A stretch of 20,020 bases of DNA from Botryllus schlosseri (lineage: Eukaryota > Chordata > Ascidiacea > Stolidobranchia > Styelidae): positions 1-20,020 of the forward strand of contig ATSW01006427.1 of the NCBI GenBank assembly GCA_000444245.1, written 5' to 3'. This document shows positions 19,225-20,020 of this stretch, one piece after another. Positions within the stretch are counted from its first letter, which is position 1, and every line of letters starts with the position of its first letter. The notes under the pieces are model-generated. The model searched no databases, was not told the origin of the DNA, and was given only the letters and a program-made list of their open reading frames with translations. Made by a program: the position numbers and the translations under genes.

Positions 19225-19483
19225 GCACCGTCGACAATACCTATAAGGCGAGGAACAATTGGCAGGCACAATGAAATATTATAAGAAATGTTGCATTTCA
19301 AAAAATGTGCACCGTCGATAATACCTATAAGCAATGTTCCCTCTAAGCTACTCACGTGCGCAAATGCGCAGTGCTGACATGGTCTCTGCGCACAGAAAAT
19401 CCAAGTTGCCTATAAGGCGTGGAACACTTTGCAGGCAGGTACAATGAAATATTATAAAGAAATGTTGCTTTTCAGAAAATGCG
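19225..19483 (+). repeat. 84-bp tandem duplication, second unit interrupted
   Basis: Unit 1 starts gcaccgtcgacaatacctat at 19225. Unit 2 starts gcaccgtcgataatacctat at 19309 and resumes after the mini-MITE with gcgtggaacactttgcagg from 19417, ending near 19483. Shared blocks include acaatgaaatattata and gaaatgttgc. The units are similar but not identical, so the duplication predates the MITE. Confidence 0.85.
19332..19408 (+). mobile_element. 77-bp mini-MITE with 8-bp target duplication
   Basis: The element starts CAATGTTCCCTCTAAGC and ends GAAAATCCAAGTTG. It is flanked by perfect copies of cctataag (19324-19331 and 19409-19416), and unit 1 of the tandem duplication has a single cctataag at the same place, so the empty site is visible next door. 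The interior has an acgtgcgcaaatgcgcagtg palindrome-rich core. The 8-bp duplication suggests hAT mobilisation. Terminal repeats are poor beyond the CA ends. Confidence 0.85.
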
Positions 19484-19637
19484 TATTCGGCTATTTACAT
19501 AACTTGACATAATTGAACAAAGAAATATTGCATTACATATGTCACTAATTCCTCAATTGTCCAAGTTCTAATCTATATTTTCCCATTTTTATCACATGTT
19601 CTTCAATACGCATTTTGAATTCTTGCTTTCTGAAATA

Positions 19638-19767
19638 TTATTCTTCGTCTCTTGTGTCTTTTCTTTCTTTGAGCTCCTCAATCTTGGACACCATCAGTTT
19701 AATTCTCAGCTCATTGTTTTTCTGAATTAAAAGAAGTTCATATTGACTCTGCGATGAGGTAGTAACC
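19638..19767 (-). pseudogene. Coiled-coil C-terminal exon, possible Harbinger Myb-like partner
   Basis: On the minus strand a frame opens after a possible splice acceptor (tttaatcatag, then gttactacc, near 19767). It encodes a hydrophilic helix-rich stretch including QYELLLIQKNNELRIKL and IEELKERKDTRDEE before a stop at 19638. PIF/Harbinger elements are known to carry a second gene for a Myb/SANT-like protein, and such proteins often end in a coiled coil. The position facing the transposase fits. No SANT domain was found upstream within the window, so the assignment is inference from context. Confidence 0.4.
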
Positions 19768-20020
19768 TATGATTAAACTAAAACTTGTATTAGGAAGCCA
19801 ATCACAAAGAAATCATTTGGAAATTCTCCTTGCCTTGTTGGCTGATATTTTTTCCTCTAATGCCTGATATCAATATCTGTTTCCAAGAGTGGTATCCATT
19901 CGATATGAGCGGTGAACCAATAATCGGTCAGTCTCTAGTCATTAAAAACTTGTATTCTGCAACCAGCTGATCACAAAGTGCAGAATTGGTAGTTTTCATT
20001 GTATTGTATTTGTATACTAG
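19768..20020. other. Unassigned edge, perhaps Harbinger second-gene intron
   Basis: No domain, terminal repeat or splice-bounded open frame could be fixed in this AT-rich stretch. If the coiled-coil exon is real, this would hold its upstream intron or further exons. Confidence 0.3.

Noticed and set aside
1-20020. LTR retroelement or other virus-derived element
   Set aside because: No long direct terminal repeats, primer-binding site, or capsid- or envelope-like coding was recognised. The only reverse transcriptase is that of the non-LTR LINE.

Overview
The window is animal (eukaryotic) intergenic DNA that is almost entirely built from transposable elements. No convincing host gene was found. 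The content points to a marine invertebrate: a polyadenylated hAT transposase gene, an RLE-type LINE, a tRNA-derived SINE, a PIF/Harbinger relic, many hAT-type MITEs, and the scattered palindrome gtaggcctac. The phylum cannot be fixed from sequence alone. Isolated ambiguous bases lie only between 1243 and 1599.

Layout. 1-566 holds a hAT end, one copy of a non-autonomous hAT family (here called family 1) and a repeated flank. 567-4760 is mostly unassigned apart from two MITE-like patches rich in short palindromic motifs (1019-1184 and 3016-3112) and a mini-MITE relative (1278-1345). 4761-6544 holds three further hAT-type pieces. 6734-13973 is a nested stack. A hAT MITE (6742-13965, 8-bp target duplication) contains a tRNA-derived SINE bounded by a 14-bp duplication. 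The SINE's TAA-rich tail is split by a minus-strand LINE with a restriction-like endonuclease. The LINE is itself hit twice: by an intact-looking autonomous hAT (8624-11011) and by a 596-bp MITE packed with GACTCGAGTC palindromes (11685-12280). 14560-17566 holds a second copy of another MITE family (family 2) and two more copies of family 1. 17567-20020 holds a decayed PIF/Harbinger transposase, a facing coiled-coil exon that may be its Myb-like partner, and a tandem duplication interrupted by a 77-bp mini-MITE.

How the parts relate. Each nested junction is supported by a target duplication or repeat tract visible in the sequence, so the order of events can be read: outer hAT MITE, then SINE, then LINE, then the two hAT insertions. 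The autonomous hAT has terminal sequences matching, exactly or at 14 of 15 positions, the ends at 5715 and 6742. It belongs to the right family to have mobilised these non-autonomous copies. Its 589-residue transposase is the only long undamaged reading frame in the window.
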